A stretch of DNA of 64,000 nt from Nonomuraea typhae (GCF_009760925.1 NZ_VRLV01000004.1:2308-66307), one strand, 5' to 3'. Counted from the stretch's first letter, positions 30,795 to 40,248 are shown. Notes: generated by a model not told the origin, from the sequence alone. Made by a program: numbers and translations.

Positions 30795-31367
30795 GTGAAC
30801 AAGGACGAGCGCCGCGTGGTGAGCCCGTGGAACATCGCCAACGTCCTCACGGTGGCTCGGTTGGCGCTCGTCCCCTTCTTCGTCTTCTGCCTCTTCCTGC
30901 CCGGCACGGGCTGGCGGCTGGCCGCGCTCGGGGTGTTCGCGGTGGCCTCGATCACCGACCACCTCGACGGCGAGCTGGCCAGGCGATACGGCCTGATCAC
31001 CGACTTCGGGAAGATCGCCGATCCGATCGCCGACAAGGCGCTGACCGGGGCGGCGCTGGTGAGCCTGTCGTTGCTGGGCGAGCTGGGCTGGTGGGTCACG
31101 ATCGTGATCCTGGGCCGTGAGCTGGGCATCACGCTGTTGCGGCTGGGGTTGCTGCGGCACGCGGTGATACCGGCCAGCTATGGCGGCAAGGTCAAGACGG
31201 TGCTCCAGATCGCCGCGATCGTGCTGTACATCCTCCCCGGCGTCCCGGACATGGCACGCTGGGTGGTCATGGGAGCAGCGTTGGTGGTGACGGTCGGCAC
31301 GGGCGCCGACTACGTGATCAGGGCGATCAAGTTGCGCAGCCTGGCGAAGCGGGTGCGGGGCGAGTGA
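30795..31367 (+). CDS. pgsA: CDP-diacylglycerol-glycerol-3-phosphate 3-phosphatidyltransferase family
   Basis: 190 residues, membrane-embedded. The CDP-alcohol phosphotransferase motif D-x2-DG-x2-AR-x8-G-x3-D-x3-D is intact (DHLDGELAR, then GKIADPIAD). It makes phosphatidylglycerol phosphate for phospholipid synthesis. GTG at 30795 follows GGAGG by 8 bases. The cinA-like gene starts within its stop codon (GTGA). Confidence 0.92.
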   Translation: MNKDERRVVSPWNIANVLTVARLALVPFFVFCLFLPGTGWRLAALGVFAVASITDHLDGELARRYGLITDFGKIADPIADKALTGAALVSLSLLGELGWWVTIVILGRELGITLLRLGLLRHAVIPASYGGKVKTVLQIAAIVLYILPGVPDMARWVVMGAALVVTVGTGADYVIRAIKLRSLAKRVRGE

Positions 31368-31861
31368 GTCTCGCGCCGGCCGCCGAGGCGCTGGAGGCTC
31401 TGGTACGGCGGGGCGCCACGCTGGCCGTGGCCGAGTCGCTGACGGGCGGGATGCTGGGTTCGGCGTTCACGGGCGTGCCCGGGGCCTCCAGGGTCTTCAG
31501 GGGCGGCGTGATCGCCTATGCCACGGACTTGAAGCACGCGCTGCTGGCCGTACCCGATGAGCTGCTGCGGCGGGAGGGCGCGGTGCACCCGGAGGTGGCC
31601 GCGGCGATGGCGCGGGGCGCGGCCCGGCTGTGCGGGGCCACGTACGGCCTGGCGGTGACCGGTGTGGCGGGGCCCGATCCGCAGGACGGCAAGCCCGTGG
31701 GCACGGTGTACATCGCGGTGAGCGGACCTGGTGACCAGCTTTGGCGGCGAAATCTGGGGCGGGGAGGGTCGCGGGAGGAGATCCGGGTAAGGACGGTGGA
31801 CGAGGCTATCGATCTCCTCGCAGGTGTGCTGAAGGGGAGCAATGGGGAACATTCCGGGTGA
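31364..31861 (+). CDS. cinA: CinA-family nicotinamide-nucleotide amidohydrolase
   Basis: 165 residues, only the C-terminal CinA/PncC domain. Motifs: ATLAVAESLTGGMLGSAFT near the start, GGVIAYATDLKHALLAVP, and AVTGVAGPDPQDGKPVGTVYIA. It deamidates NMN to NaMN in pyridine-nucleotide salvage. The GTG overlaps the pgsA stop. The stand-alone short form is normal in actinomycetes. Confidence 0.9.
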   Translation: MSLAPAAEALEALVRRGATLAVAESLTGGMLGSAFTGVPGASRVFRGGVIAYATDLKHALLAVPDELLRREGAVHPEVAAAMARGAARLCGATYGLAVTGVAGPDPQDGKPVGTVYIAVSGPGDQLWRRNLGRGGSREEIRVRTVDEAIDLLAGVLKGSNGEHSG

Positions 31862-32117
31862 TTACCGTGTTACGTCCCCAGCGAACATGCCAAGCACGGT
31901 CTGACGCGGTGTCGGTGGATACGGGTACGGTGGAGCTGTGAGTGAGGTCCGTGAGCCATCTGCAAGCATTGAGCGCCCGGCCGGCGGGCCTGACGAGCCA
32001 CGTGCGACGCGGCGGCGACGCCCGACGATGACGGCGAGGAGTATGTACGAAGCCAAGAAGAAGACTCAGATCGCGCGAGGCGGGGTGCCTGCATCCACTC
32101 CGGGGAGGGAGCGACAG

Positions 32118-32474
32118 ATGATTCTGCTGCGTCAGCTGCTCGGCGATGTGCTGCGGCGGCTGCGGGTGCGTCAGGGTCGCACCCTTCGTGAGGTGTCCAC
32201 GCTGGCGCGTGTTTCCCTTGGATACCTGTCCGAGGTGGAGCGCGGGCAGAAGGAGGCGTCTTCGGAACTGCTGGCCTCGATCTGCGGTGCGCTGGGTGTG
32301 CCGTTGTCACAGGTGTTGCGTGAGGTTTCCGACCAGTTCGCGCTGGCCGAGCTTCAGGCTGCGCCGGTGCTCGCCGACGTGCCCGAGCACGAGCGTCTCC
32401 CGCTTTCCGAGACGGTGCCCGGTTCCATTGGCGACGCGGTGTTCCCCGAGGTGAAGGACATGGTGGCCGCCTAG
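32118..32474 (+). CDS. clgR: ClgR-type Clp-protease gene regulator
   Basis: 118 residues from [16 protein letters not shown], the conserved ClgR N-terminus, with GGGAGGG-type ribosome binding sequence upstream. The helix-turn-helix ([20 protein letters not shown]) is nearly invariant in this family, which activates clp protease genes. The protein ends VAA, the kind of C-terminal degron by which ClgR is itself degraded by Clp proteases. The frame is open back to a GTG at 31938, which would add 60 low-complexity residues; I prefer the short form. It ends 4 bases inside the convergent nei gene. Confidence 0.88.
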   Translation: MILLRQLLGDVLRRLRVRQGRTLREVSTLARVSLGYLSEVERGQKEASSELLASICGALGVPLSQVLREVSDQFALAELQAAPVLADVPEHERLPLSETVPGSIGDAVFPEVKDMVAA

Positions 32475-33244
32475 CGCGGCTGGCAGTTCTCACACCACAG
32501 GATCAGGCGTTCCTGTGGCTGTGCCCCCATCTCCCCGCGGCTGATGCGGGTGCCGCATCGGCGACAGGGCCGTCCTGCCCTGCCGTAAACCCATGTCTGG
32601 TTGCCCGGACGGCGATCGCCTGTGGTGATGGTGCCCACGTGATCCTTGTTGGCGTTCAGCAGGCGCTGCGCCAGCGAGACCAGGCTGTCCATGTCCTCGA
32701 TCTCGCCGACCTTCCGCCACGGCCACACGCCGCGCAGGAAGAGTGTCTCGGCTCGATAGATCGTCCCGATCCCCGCGAGATTGCGCTGATCCAGCAGCGC
32801 CTCGCCGATCGTGCGCTCCGGCTGCGCGCGCAGCCGCCTGACCGCCTCCGCCGCGTCCCAGCCCGGCCCGAGCAGGTCCGGCCCCAGGTGCCCGATGACC
32901 TCGCGCTCGTCCTTCACCAGATCCACCATGCCGAGCTTGACGCCGACCGCCTGCCACTCGGCGTTGGCCAGGATCAGCCGTACCTGGTCGCCCGGCGGGA
33001 TCCGGGCGCCGGGTTTCGTGATGCGCCACGTGCCGTCCATGCGCAGGTGGGTGTGGACGGTCAGGCCGCCCTCGATCCGGGTGAGCAGGTGCTTGCCGTA
33101 CGAGAGCGTGGTCAGGACCGTGCGGCCGGTCAGGTCCGCGGTGGCGTAGCGGGGCACGCGGAAGTCCGAGCGGGTCAGCGTGCGGCCGTCGAGTGCCCGG
33201 CGCAGCTGGGCGGCGGTGTGGTAGACGACGTCACCCTCGGGCAT
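32471..33244 (-). CDS. nei: Endonuclease VIII / Fpg-Nei family DNA glycosylase
   Basis: 257 residues. The N-terminal MPEGD provides the catalytic Pro and Glu. [16 protein letters not shown] is the helix-two-turn-helix, and the C-terminal zinc finger has [11 protein letters not shown] and CENC. It excises oxidised pyrimidines in base-excision repair and cuts the resulting abasic site. The start overlaps the 3' end of the TetR gene by 14 bases. Confidence 0.9.
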   Translation of the reverse strand: MPEGDVVYHTAAQLRRALDGRTLTRSDFRVPRYATADLTGRTVLTTLSYGKHLLTRIEGGLTVHTHLRMDGTWRITKPGARIPPGDQVRLILANAEWQAVGVKLGMVDLVKDEREVIGHLGPDLLGPGWDAAEAVRRLRAQPERTIGEALLDQRNLAGIGTIYRAETLFLRGVWPWRKVGEIEDMDSLVSLAQRLLNANKDHVGTITTGDRRPGNQTWVYGRAGRPCRRCGTRISRGEMGAQPQERLILWCENCQPR

Positions 33245-33818
33245 GTTCGGCCACCCATGCGTCGAGCATCGCGGTGAGCTGGTCGAGCGCGGCCTCCACG
33301 CGCTCGCGCTCGCCGGTGGTCAGGTAGTCGATCTGCAGGCCGGTGTAGGCGGAGTTCACCAGCGTGGAGATACGGCGGGCGTCCTCCTCCGGGACGCCGC
33401 GTTCGCGCAGCAGGTCGGCGACGAAGGCGGAGCGGTCGGCGAGCAGTTCGGGGATGTGGCCGATCATGCGGCCGCCGGCGACCAGGCCCTCGATCTCGTG
33501 GATGAGGCGGGCGATCGGCAGGTTCTCCTCGCGCAGCTGCCAGTCCCAGGTGCGGCGGACGATCGTGCCCACGCTGTCGCCGCCCGCCCAGCCGGGCAGG
33601 GAGCGCAGCCAGGCGCGGTGGCGTTCGTCGAGGCGGCGCATGGTGGCCGAGAGGAGTTCCTCCTTGTCGGCGAAGTGGTGGGTGAGCACGCGGGTGGACT
33701 TGCCCAGGTGCTCGGCGAGCGGGCGCATGGACAGCGTGGACAGGCCGTGGTCGGCCAGGTAGTCGACGATCTGGTCGAGCAGTTCTGCGCGGCGCCGCGG
33801 GTCGGCGGTCCTGGCCAT
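33231..33818 (-). CDS. TetR-family regulator of the divergent MFS exporter
   Basis: 195 residues. The N-terminal helix-turn-helix (LSTLSMRPLAEHLGKSTRVLTHHF) is followed by a TetR C-terminal ligand domain. ATG at 33818 has AAGGGG upstream. The intergenic region to the MFS gene carries GTTACC/GGTAAC half-sites (33855-33883), the likely binding site, so it should repress the exporter and itself until a drug-like ligand binds. Confidence 0.88.
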   Translation of the reverse strand: MARTADPRRRAELLDQIVDYLADHGLSTLSMRPLAEHLGKSTRVLTHHFADKEELLSATMRRLDERHRAWLRSLPGWAGGDSVGTIVRRTWDWQLREENLPIARLIHEIEGLVAGGRMIGHIPELLADRSAFVADLLRERGVPEEDARRISTLVNSAYTGLQIDYLTTGERERVEAALDQLTAMLDAWVAEHARG

Positions 33819-33854
33819 GTGGATATCCCCTTTGACACCGATGGGGTGACAGTC

Positions 33855-33883
33855 GTTACCTTATCTGGGTAACAAGTGTTACC
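33855..33883. promoter_or_regulatory. TetR operator with three GTTACC half-sites
   Basis: GGTAACA-AG-TGTTACC (33868-33883) has perfect 7-bp arms. A third half-site GTTACC lies at 33855-33860. It sits 19 bases upstream of the MFS start, between the divergent genes. Confidence 0.75.
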
Positions 33884-33902
33884 TTAATTCGAGGGGAGAG
33901 CC

Positions 33903-35102
33903 ATGCCCGCATGGTTGTTCGCGCTCATGTTCACCACGTTCACCTTCGCCACCGACGACTACGTGATCGCCGGAGTGCTGCCCGCCATCGCCGCCGACCT
34001 GGGCGTGAGTGAGGCGGCGGCCGGTCAGCTCGTCACCGTGTTCTCGCTGGCCTTCGCGCTCGGCGCCCCGGTGGCCTCGGTGGTGGCCGCCCGCCTGCCG
34101 CGCCGCGGGCTGATCGGCGGGGCGCTGCTGGTGTTCGTGGCCGCCAACTGGGCCGCCGCCTTCACCGAGTCGTATCCGCTGCTCATGGGCCTGCGTGTGC
34201 TGGCCGCCCTGGCCGCCGCCGCGGTCGTGCCCGCCGCCTACGCGATCGCCACCGCCCTGGCCCCCGAAGGCCGCACCGGGCGCTACCTCGCGCTGGTGAT
34301 GGGCGGGCTGACCGGATCTCTCGCGCTCGGCGTGCCGATCGGGACCTGGGTCGGCGGCGCCTTCGGCTGGCAGGCGACCTTCGGGCTGGGGGGAGCGCTG
34401 GGCGTGGTGGCGCTGGCCGCCGTCTACTGGACGGTGCCGGAACCGCCGGCCGCGCCTGCCGTACCGATGGGGGAGCGGTTGCGTCCGCTGGCCCGCCCGC
34501 CGGTGCTGCTCGGCCTGCTCGGGGTCGTCGCGATCGTGATGGGCAGCATGATGGTGCTGACCTATCTGGCCCCCTACCTGCGGGACCTGGCCGGAGTGGG
34601 GGCCGCCGAGCTCGGCTGGATCTTCGTGCTGGCCGGGGTGGCCGGGTTCGCCGGCGGCCATCTCGGGGGCCGGGCCGCCGACCGCTGGGGCGCCGACCGG
34701 GCGCTGCTCGCGGGGGTGGGCGGGTTCACCGCGGTGATGGCGGCCTTCACGGCCTGCTGGTTCGTCCGCCCGGTGCCCCTGCCGGCCCTGCTGCCGCTGC
34801 TGGCGATCTGGGCGGGTGTGTCGTGGTGGATTCCGCCGCCGGCGCAGACCCGCCTGCTGGCGATGGCCGGCTCGGCCGGCCCGCAGGCCCTGGCTCTGAA
34901 CAGCAGCGCCGTGTACGTGGGTGTGTCCTTCGGCGGCGCGCTGGGCGGGGTGCTGCTGGAGTCGTGGGGGAGCGCGGTGCTCCCGGCCGTGGCGGCGCTC
35001 GTCGAGGTGGCCGCCCTGCTCCTGATGTGGGCGGCCGCGCGCAGCGCCGGGCGCGGGTACGGCGTGGCCGCGTCAGTCCCAGGCGGCGGGGTCGGCGGCT
35101 AG
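33903..35102 (+). CDS. MFS drug efflux transporter (DHA1 type)
   Basis: 399 residues with about twelve membrane helices. The first helix begins FALMFTTFTFATDDYVIAGVLP and the loop between helices 2 and 3 carries ARLPRR. The family exports drugs by proton antiport. GAGGGGAG precedes ATG by 5 bases. It is controlled by the adjacent TetR gene. The last 30 bases overlap the convergent Rrf2 gene. Confidence 0.88.
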   Translation: MPAWLFALMFTTFTFATDDYVIAGVLPAIAADLGVSEAAAGQLVTVFSLAFALGAPVASVVAARLPRRGLIGGALLVFVAANWAAAFTESYPLLMGLRVLAALAAAAVVPAAYAIATALAPEGRTGRYLALVMGGLTGSLALGVPIGTWVGGAFGWQATFGLGGALGVVALAAVYWTVPEPPAAPAVPMGERLRPLARPPVLLGLLGVVAIVMGSMMVLTYLAPYLRDLAGVGAAELGWIFVLAGVAGFAGGHLGGRAADRWGADRALLAGVGGFTAVMAAFTACWFVRPVPLPALLPLLAIWAGVSWWIPPPAQTRLLAMAGSAGPQALALNSSAVYVGVSFGGALGGVLLESWGSAVLPAVAALVEVAALLLMWAAARSAGRGYGVAASVPGGGVGG

Positions 35103-35522
35103 CTGGCGCACCCGCTCGGGCAGCGCCCCGGTGGCCACCTGGTCGAGCGTGACCTCTTCCAGGATGGCCCGCTCGGTGGCCCGCAGGGCGATCCACACGG
35201 CCTGGAGGGATTCGGCGGGCCCGCGGTAGCCGACGTGCTCGGGCCGCTCCCCGCGGACGTTGGCCAGCGGGCCGTCCACGGCCCTGATGACGTCGGCGAG
35301 GCTGATCTCGGCCGCGGGGCGGGCCAGGACATAGCCGCCCTCGGGGCCGCGCTGGCCGCGCACGAGACCGGCGCGGCGCATCTGGAGCAGGATGTTTTCC
35401 AGGTATTTGGGCGGCATGTCCTGCTCTTTGGCGAGCTCGCCCACGGTGGTCGGGCCGGCACCGGCTGCGGCGAGTTCGGCGGCGGCGCGGAGAGCGTAGT
35501 CGACACGAGCGGAAAGGCGCAT
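35073..35522 (-). CDS. Rrf2-family regulator lacking cysteines
   Basis: 149 residues from MRLSARVDYALRA, the conserved Rrf2 start. The winged helix covers about 1-75 (TVGELAKEQDMPPKYLENILLQM). It contains no cysteine, so it cannot bind an Fe-S cluster like NsrR, IscR or RirA and resembles CymR-type members instead. Upstream AGGAGGG is 12 bases from the ATG, rather far. A GTG at 35561 in frame is a less likely start. Target genes are not evident. Confidence 0.82.
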   Translation of the reverse strand: MRLSARVDYALRAAAELAAAGAGPTTVGELAKEQDMPPKYLENILLQMRRAGLVRGQRGPEGGYVLARPAAEISLADVIRAVDGPLANVRGERPEHVGYRGPAESLQAVWIALRATERAILEEVTLDQVATGALPERVRQLAADPAAWD

Positions 35523-35579
35523 GTTGTCGATTATCCCTCCTGGGGAACGTGGAAAGAGCACCGCCTGCCTGGTCAGCGC

Positions 35580-37352
35580 TCACCGGCTCGCATCGGTGAT
35601 GCGCAGATCCGCCACGACGGGCAGGTGGTCGGAGTAGTCGAGGCTGGGGACGGCGACCGCGTCGAGGATGACGTTCGCGCTGGTGAGGACGTGGTCGATG
35701 CGTTCCTTCGGCGCGTCGGCGGGGGAGGTGGGCGGATCGCCCTTGGCGATGAGCGGGTCGGACAGGCCCGCCTGCTCCAGCACCCGCATGCCCGGGTCGC
35801 CGGGACGGAGGTTGAGGTCGCCGGCCAGCACGACGGGCCGGCCTTGGGCGATCAGCTTCCCGGCCAGCTCGGCCAGCTCGGCCACCTCGGGGGCCTGGCC
35901 GGCCGGCGCCTGCAGGTGGGTGTTGACGATGGCCAGCTCCCGGCCGCCGACCTCGACGACCATCGTCTGCGCCTGGGCGCCGGTCGGGTAGTCGTGCCGG
36001 CCCAGTGGGGTGGAGTTGAGCGATTTAGTAGGGAGGTTGGTCAGGATGGCGTCGCCCCACAGCGGGTCGGCGGCGGGGGCGAAGTAGTAGCGCATGCCGA
36101 GGGGGCGGGCGATGCGGGACAGGTCGTCGTGGCCGCCGTTCAGCAGCCAGCCGCGGTCCACTTCGCTGAGCAGGACCACGTCGGGCCGCTGGGCCGCCGC
36201 CCACGCGGCGATCCGGTCCAGGGAGAGGCGGCCGTCCAGGCCGAAGCCCATCCGGATGTTGTAGGCGATGAGCCTCAGGGTGCCGCCCTGTTTGGCGGAG
36301 GCGGCGGGAGCGGTCTGGAAGGTGGTGGCGCTCACCAGCAGGGCGACCGCGGCGGCCACCGCGAAGACCGGCCAGATCGCGCCCAGGTCATAGCGAGGCG
36401 GAGGATTCCTGAAATATCCGGATAGCGACACGCCCGCGATCGTCACCGCCACAACCGCCGGAACCAGCACGTTCGGGAAGCCGAGATTCAGGTCGTACGC
36501 GGCGTAGTAAAGGAACAGCCCGGCGAAGAAGATCAGCCCACCGCTCAGCATCGCCGCCCCCGGCCTGCGCGCGGTTCTCCCGGGTACGGCCAGCAGCGCC
36601 GACGCCCCGATCACCAGGAACACCGGATGGAGAAACCCGGCCAGGAGCAGCGCCGCGAACCCGATCGCGCTCCACGCCGACCGGGGCGGCCGGGTGGCCT
36701 GGTAGGGCGCGAACACGAGCGCCATCACCACCGGCGCCGTGAACAGCCACTCCAGCTCCGGGCTCCCGGACGGCCGCTGCCCGGTGGCGGACATGCCTGC
36801 CAGCAACATCACCGGCCCGGCCAGGAGCCACACCGACCACGGCGCCGGCTCGCCGGGGGCCGGCCGGTAGAGCCAGGTGAGCGCGAGGAAGGCGGCGCAC
36901 ACCGCCACGCCGGCCAGCCAGGGGAGCGGGCCGTCCCGCCAGACCAGGTCCACGCCGTCCAGCAGGAAGTGGACGACGAACGACAGCGCCAGGCCGCCCA
37001 TGATGCCGGGGGCCACCCAGGCGCGGGGCATCGTGCGGGCGCAGCCGTACAGGAAGACCAGAGCGGCGGTGACGCCGGCGGAGGCGACGTACAGTTGCCC
37101 CACGCCCGCCTGCAGGAGCAGGCGGGCCACGACCAGCAGGACCGCGCCGCCCAGCAGCGCCCACCTGGGCCGCAGCAGGACGGCGAGGAAGGGCAGGACA
37201 AACCATACGGCCGCATACAGGCCCATGAGCTCGGGCGGAGTCTCCCCGGCACGCCCGAAAAGGGTGATCAGCGAAGGAAGGAAAACCCGCAGCAGGTCGA
37301 AGAACAAAGTGACGCCGAGCGCCAGTAAGAGCGGGCCTCGGGGGATGCTCAT
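35580..37352 (-). CDS. Membrane protein with C-terminal endonuclease/exonuclease/phosphatase domain
   Basis: 590 residues. About ten to eleven membrane helices fill residues 5-350. Residues about 365-585 form an EEP-fold phosphodiesterase, with YNIRMGFG, LLSEVDRGW, VVLAGDLNLRPGD, IDHVL and SDHLPV (metal ligands and catalytic His). The catalytic domain probably faces outside and may act on a phospholipid, polyphosphoinositide-like or nucleic-acid substrate. A TTA codon occurs at codon 9 (37326-37328). It is divergent from the ROK regulator. Confidence 0.82.
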   Translation of the reverse strand: MSIPRGPLLLALGVTLFFDLLRVFLPSLITLFGRAGETPPELMGLYAAVWFVLPFLAVLLRPRWALLGGAVLLVVARLLLQAGVGQLYVASAGVTAALVFLYGCARTMPRAWVAPGIMGGLALSFVVHFLLDGVDLVWRDGPLPWLAGVAVCAAFLALTWLYRPAPGEPAPWSVWLLAGPVMLLAGMSATGQRPSGSPELEWLFTAPVVMALVFAPYQATRPPRSAWSAIGFAALLLAGFLHPVFLVIGASALLAVPGRTARRPGAAMLSGGLIFFAGLFLYYAAYDLNLGFPNVLVPAVVAVTIAGVSLSGYFRNPPPRYDLGAIWPVFAVAAAVALLVSATTFQTAPAASAKQGGTLRLIAYNIRMGFGLDGRLSLDRIAAWAAAQRPDVVLLSEVDRGWLLNGGHDDLSRIARPLGMRYYFAPAADPLWGDAILTNLPTKSLNSTPLGRHDYPTGAQAQTMVVEVGGRELAIVNTHLQAPAGQAPEVAELAELAGKLIAQGRPVVLAGDLNLRPGDPGMRVLEQAGLSDPLIAKGDPPTSPADAPKERIDHVLTSANVILDAVAVPSLDYSDHLPVVADLRITDASR

Positions 37353-37423
37353 GAGGCATCCTCGTGTTCAGCTGCGATGATTCGCAAGGGCTGGAGCGCT
37401 AAACTTCCAACAACCTTGACTGA

Positions 37424-38620
37424 ATGACGGTGGGATACAGCGTGGAGCGACGTCCTGGTGTGCCCAGGTTGCTGCGAGAAATCAACGACCGGGCCGCGCT
37501 CGACCTGTTGCTGGCCACCGGCCCCATGACGCGGGGCCAGATCGGCGATCTGACGGGGCTGTCCAAGGTGACGGCCTCACAGACGCTCTCCAGGCTGGAA
37601 GAGCGGGGGCTCGTCGAGGTCGTCGGCACGCAGGGCGGTGGGCGCGGGCCCAACGCGGCCCTTTACTCCGTGGTCTCCTCCAGCGCCTACGTGGCGGGGC
37701 TGGAGGTCGGGCCCGAACTCATCTCGACGGTGATCGCCGACATCCACGGGCGGACCGTGGCCGAGGTCACGGTCGACCCCAACGGACACGACGACCCCGT
37801 GCCGGCCGTGCACGGCGCGATCGTCAAGGCGTGCCGCAGCGCGAAGGTGAGCCTGAGCAAGCTGCGCGGCGTGGTGATCGGCACGCCCGGCGTGGTCGAC
37901 CCGCGCAGCGGCGACGTGCGCTTCTCCTTCGACCTGCCCGGCTGGCACGAAGGCATCCACGAGGCCCTCGCCGGTGACCTCAAGCGCGAGGTCACCATTG
38001 AAAACGATGTCAATCTCGCCGCCATCGCCGAACGCTCCGACGGCGCCGCCCAGGGCATCGACGACTTCGTGCTGCTGTGGGCCAGCCGCGGCCTCGGCCT
38101 GGCCGTCATGCTCGGCGGCAAGCTCCACCGCGGGCGCTCCGGCAGCGCGGGCGAGATCGGCTACCTGGCCGTGCCCGGCGTGCCGCTGCCCGAGGACATC
38201 CGCGCCGTGCCCGGCCGCCTGCCCACCCTCGCCGGTGGCCTGCAGTCGCTGGTCAGCGCCGAGGTGGTCGCCGAGCTGGCACAGGGGTACGGCTTCGCCG
38301 CCGCCTCGGCCGGCGAGGCGGTCCGGGTGGCGGTCGCGGCGGGGGAGCGCGGTGACCCGCTGCTCGACGAACTGGCCCAGCGGCTGGCTCTCGGCGTGGC
38401 GGCGGTCTGCGTGATCCTCGACCCCGGGCTGGTGGTCCTGGCCGGAGAGGTGGGGCACGCGGGTGGCGCGGCGCTGACCACGCGGGTGGAGGAGGCGGTG
38501 GCACGCATCTGCCCTGTCCGCCCGCAGGTGGTCACCAGCACCATGGAACAGAACCCGGTGCTGCGCGGCGCGGTGCTGGCCGCGCTGGAGCAGGCCAGGG
38601 AGGAACTCCTCAGCTCCTGA
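37424..38620 (+). CDS. ROK-family transcriptional regulator (NagC/Mlc type)
   Basis: 398 residues. An N-terminal winged helix (about 20-75, TRGQIGDLTGLSKVTASQTL) is joined to a ROK sugar-kinase-like domain (GVVIGTPGVVD, ENDVNLAAIAE, GRSGSAGEIGYLA). The usual ROK zinc cysteines (CxCGxxGC) are absent. ATG at 37424 or GTG at 37442 could be the start; the second has GGTGGGA upstream. It is convergent with nagZ. The nagZ/NRPS control region and a second cluster promoter carry the same near-palindrome, which makes this the candidate amino-sugar-responsive regulator. Confidence 0.85.
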   Translation: MTVGYSVERRPGVPRLLREINDRAALDLLLATGPMTRGQIGDLTGLSKVTASQTLSRLEERGLVEVVGTQGGGRGPNAALYSVVSSSAYVAGLEVGPELISTVIADIHGRTVAEVTVDPNGHDDPVPAVHGAIVKACRSAKVSLSKLRGVVIGTPGVVDPRSGDVRFSFDLPGWHEGIHEALAGDLKREVTIENDVNLAAIAERSDGAAQGIDDFVLLWASRGLGLAVMLGGKLHRGRSGSAGEIGYLAVPGVPLPEDIRAVPGRLPTLAGGLQSLVSAEVVAELAQGYGFAAASAGEAVRVAVAAGERGDPLLDELAQRLALGVAAVCVILDPGLVVLAGEVGHAGGAALTTRVEEAVARICPVRPQVVTSTMEQNPVLRGAVLAALEQAREELLSS

Positions 38621-38651
38621 GCCCGGCCTCGGCTCAGGCTTACGGCCGGGC
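38621..38651. terminator. Hairpin between ROK gene and nagZ
   Basis: GCCCGGCC (38621-38628) pairs perfectly with GGCCGGGC (38644-38651) directly after the ROK stop and before the convergent nagZ stop. Confidence 0.55.
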
Positions 38652-38665
38652 CGGGGCGCGGCGGC

Positions 38666-40192
38666 TCAGGGTTTCAGCAGGCCGGCGACGGCCTCGGCGG
38701 CGACCTGGCAGCACAGCGCGGTGCCGCCGTGGGTGGCCAGGTGCACGGCGCCGGGCCGGTCGTCGCCCGGCACTCCCAGCTCGGCCACGATGGCGTCGGG
38801 CCGGAGGGCCAGGATGCGGTCGGCCGAAGTGGTCAGGTGCCGGTGCCGGTAGGCGGTGCGCAGGACGACGACCAGAGGGCGCCCGGCGCCCGGGTGCACG
38901 GCTTCCTGGAGTTCGGCGGTGCTGGGGGCGGCCAGCCGTACCACGGTGGTGCCGGGGAGCAGGCGGGCCAGGGGAGCGCCGAGGCCCCACGGGGTGACCG
39001 GGTCGACGGCCAGGTTCGTCGGGGCGTCCAGCTCCACCACGTGCGGCGGGCCCGAGGCGGCGTGCGGCCCGTTGACCGTGATGTGCAGCGCGCGGCGGGC
39101 GGCGTCGAGGGCGGCAGGTCGCCAGTCGGGGTCCGAGCCGGTGCCAGTGCCGGTGCCGGTGTCGCGGGCCGCGGAGGCCCAGCGGGACAGGGCGCGCACG
39201 CGGGCGGCGGCCTCGGCCAGGCGGGCCTCGGGCAGGGTCCCATCGTTCACCGCGGCCATGATGCTGTTGCGCAGCAGTCCGACCACGCCGGGCGTGGCGT
39301 TCTCGCCGCCGACGCAGAGGGCGTCCGCGCCGGCCACCAGAGCGCGTACGGCGGTGCCGCCGAGCCCGTACTCGGCCGAGACGGCGGGCATCTCGATGCC
39401 GTCGGTGACGATGAGCCCGTCGAAGCCCAGTTCCCTGCGGAGCAGGTCGATCATGATGGGCCGGCTGACCGTGGCGGGGAAGCCGGCGTCGTAGGCGGGG
39501 ACGAGCAGGTGGCCGGTCATGATCGCGCGGACGCCGGCGTCGATGACGGAGCGGTAGGGGAGCAGGGCGGTGGCGGCGAGCTCGGCCGCGGACAGGCTGA
39601 CCGTGGGCAGCGCGTCGTGGGAGTCCACGTCGGTGGCGCCGTGCCCGGGGAAGTGCTTGGCGCAGCCGGCCACCCCCGCGGCCTGCAGGCCGGTGACCCA
39701 GGCGGCGGCGTGGCGGGCGACGAGCGCGGGGTCGCTGCCGAAGGCGCGGGTGCCGACGACGGGGTTGTCCATGTCGGAGTCGACGTCCACGACGGGCGCG
39801 TAGTTGAGGGTGATCCCGGCGCGGGCGAGGTCGTGGCCGAGGCCGCGGGCGACGGTCTCGGTCAGCGCGGGGTCGCCTGCGGCGCCGAGGGCGAGGTTGC
39901 CGGGCCGTGAGCTGCCGGTGAACGCTTCGAGGCGGGTGACGTCCCCGCCCTCCTCGTCGAGCGCGATGATGACGTCCGGGTTCTCCGCCCGGATTGAGGC
40001 CGTAAGAGCCTCTATCTGTCCTTTTTCTACCAAATTTCGCGAATAGAGGGCGATGCCCCCTAAGCCGGCTGCAAGGCGTTTCCGGAGCCAGTCGGGCAGG
40101 GTTGTGCCCTTGAATCCGGGTTGCAGCACGGCGTCGGCAAGCTCGGCCAGCACGGGGCTCCCGGCGTTCCGGGCACTCGCCCATGACGTCAT
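38666..40192 (-). CDS. nagZ: Glycoside hydrolase family 3 beta-N-acetylhexosaminidase
   Basis: 508 residues from MTSWASARNAG at 40192, with AAGGA 7 bases upstream. GH3 NagZ hallmarks: LDEEGGDVTRL, KHFPGHGATDVDSH (catalytic Asp-His pair) and FDGLIVTDGIEM (nucleophile Asp). No signal peptide, so it is cytoplasmic and cleaves GlcNAc from imported chito-oligosaccharides or muropeptides. It is divergent from the NRPS gene across a 112-bp region with the palindrome at 40249. A second nagZ lies at 59930. Confidence 0.88.
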   Translation of the reverse strand: MTSWASARNAGSPVLAELADAVLQPGFKGTTLPDWLRKRLAAGLGGIALYSRNLVEKGQIEALTASIRAENPDVIIALDEEGGDVTRLEAFTGSSRPGNLALGAAGDPALTETVARGLGHDLARAGITLNYAPVVDVDSDMDNPVVGTRAFGSDPALVARHAAAWVTGLQAAGVAGCAKHFPGHGATDVDSHDALPTVSLSAAELAATALLPYRSVIDAGVRAIMTGHLLVPAYDAGFPATVSRPIMIDLLRRELGFDGLIVTDGIEMPAVSAEYGLGGTAVRALVAGADALCVGGENATPGVVGLLRNSIMAAVNDGTLPEARLAEAAARVRALSRWASAARDTGTGTGTGSDPDWRPAALDAARRALHITVNGPHAASGPPHVVELDAPTNLAVDPVTPWGLGAPLARLLPGTTVVRLAAPSTAELQEAVHPGAGRPLVVVLRTAYRHRHLTTSADRILALRPDAIVAELGVPGDDRPGAVHLATHGGTALCCQVAAEAVAGLLKP

Positions 40193-40248
40193 GGCAAGTC
40201 CTTGTCTGTGGTCATCACCTGTGTATAGCATCAAACTCACCTAATAAA

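Noticed and set aside
31938..32117. 60-residue N-terminal extension of ClgR from GTG 31938
   Set aside because: Low-complexity sequence, poor ribosome binding site spacing, and family members begin at MILLR.
37400..37410. ROK autoregulatory site TAAACTTCCAA upstream of the ROK gene
   Set aside because: Only a partial match to one half of the palindrome, and it lacks the second arm; too weak to list.
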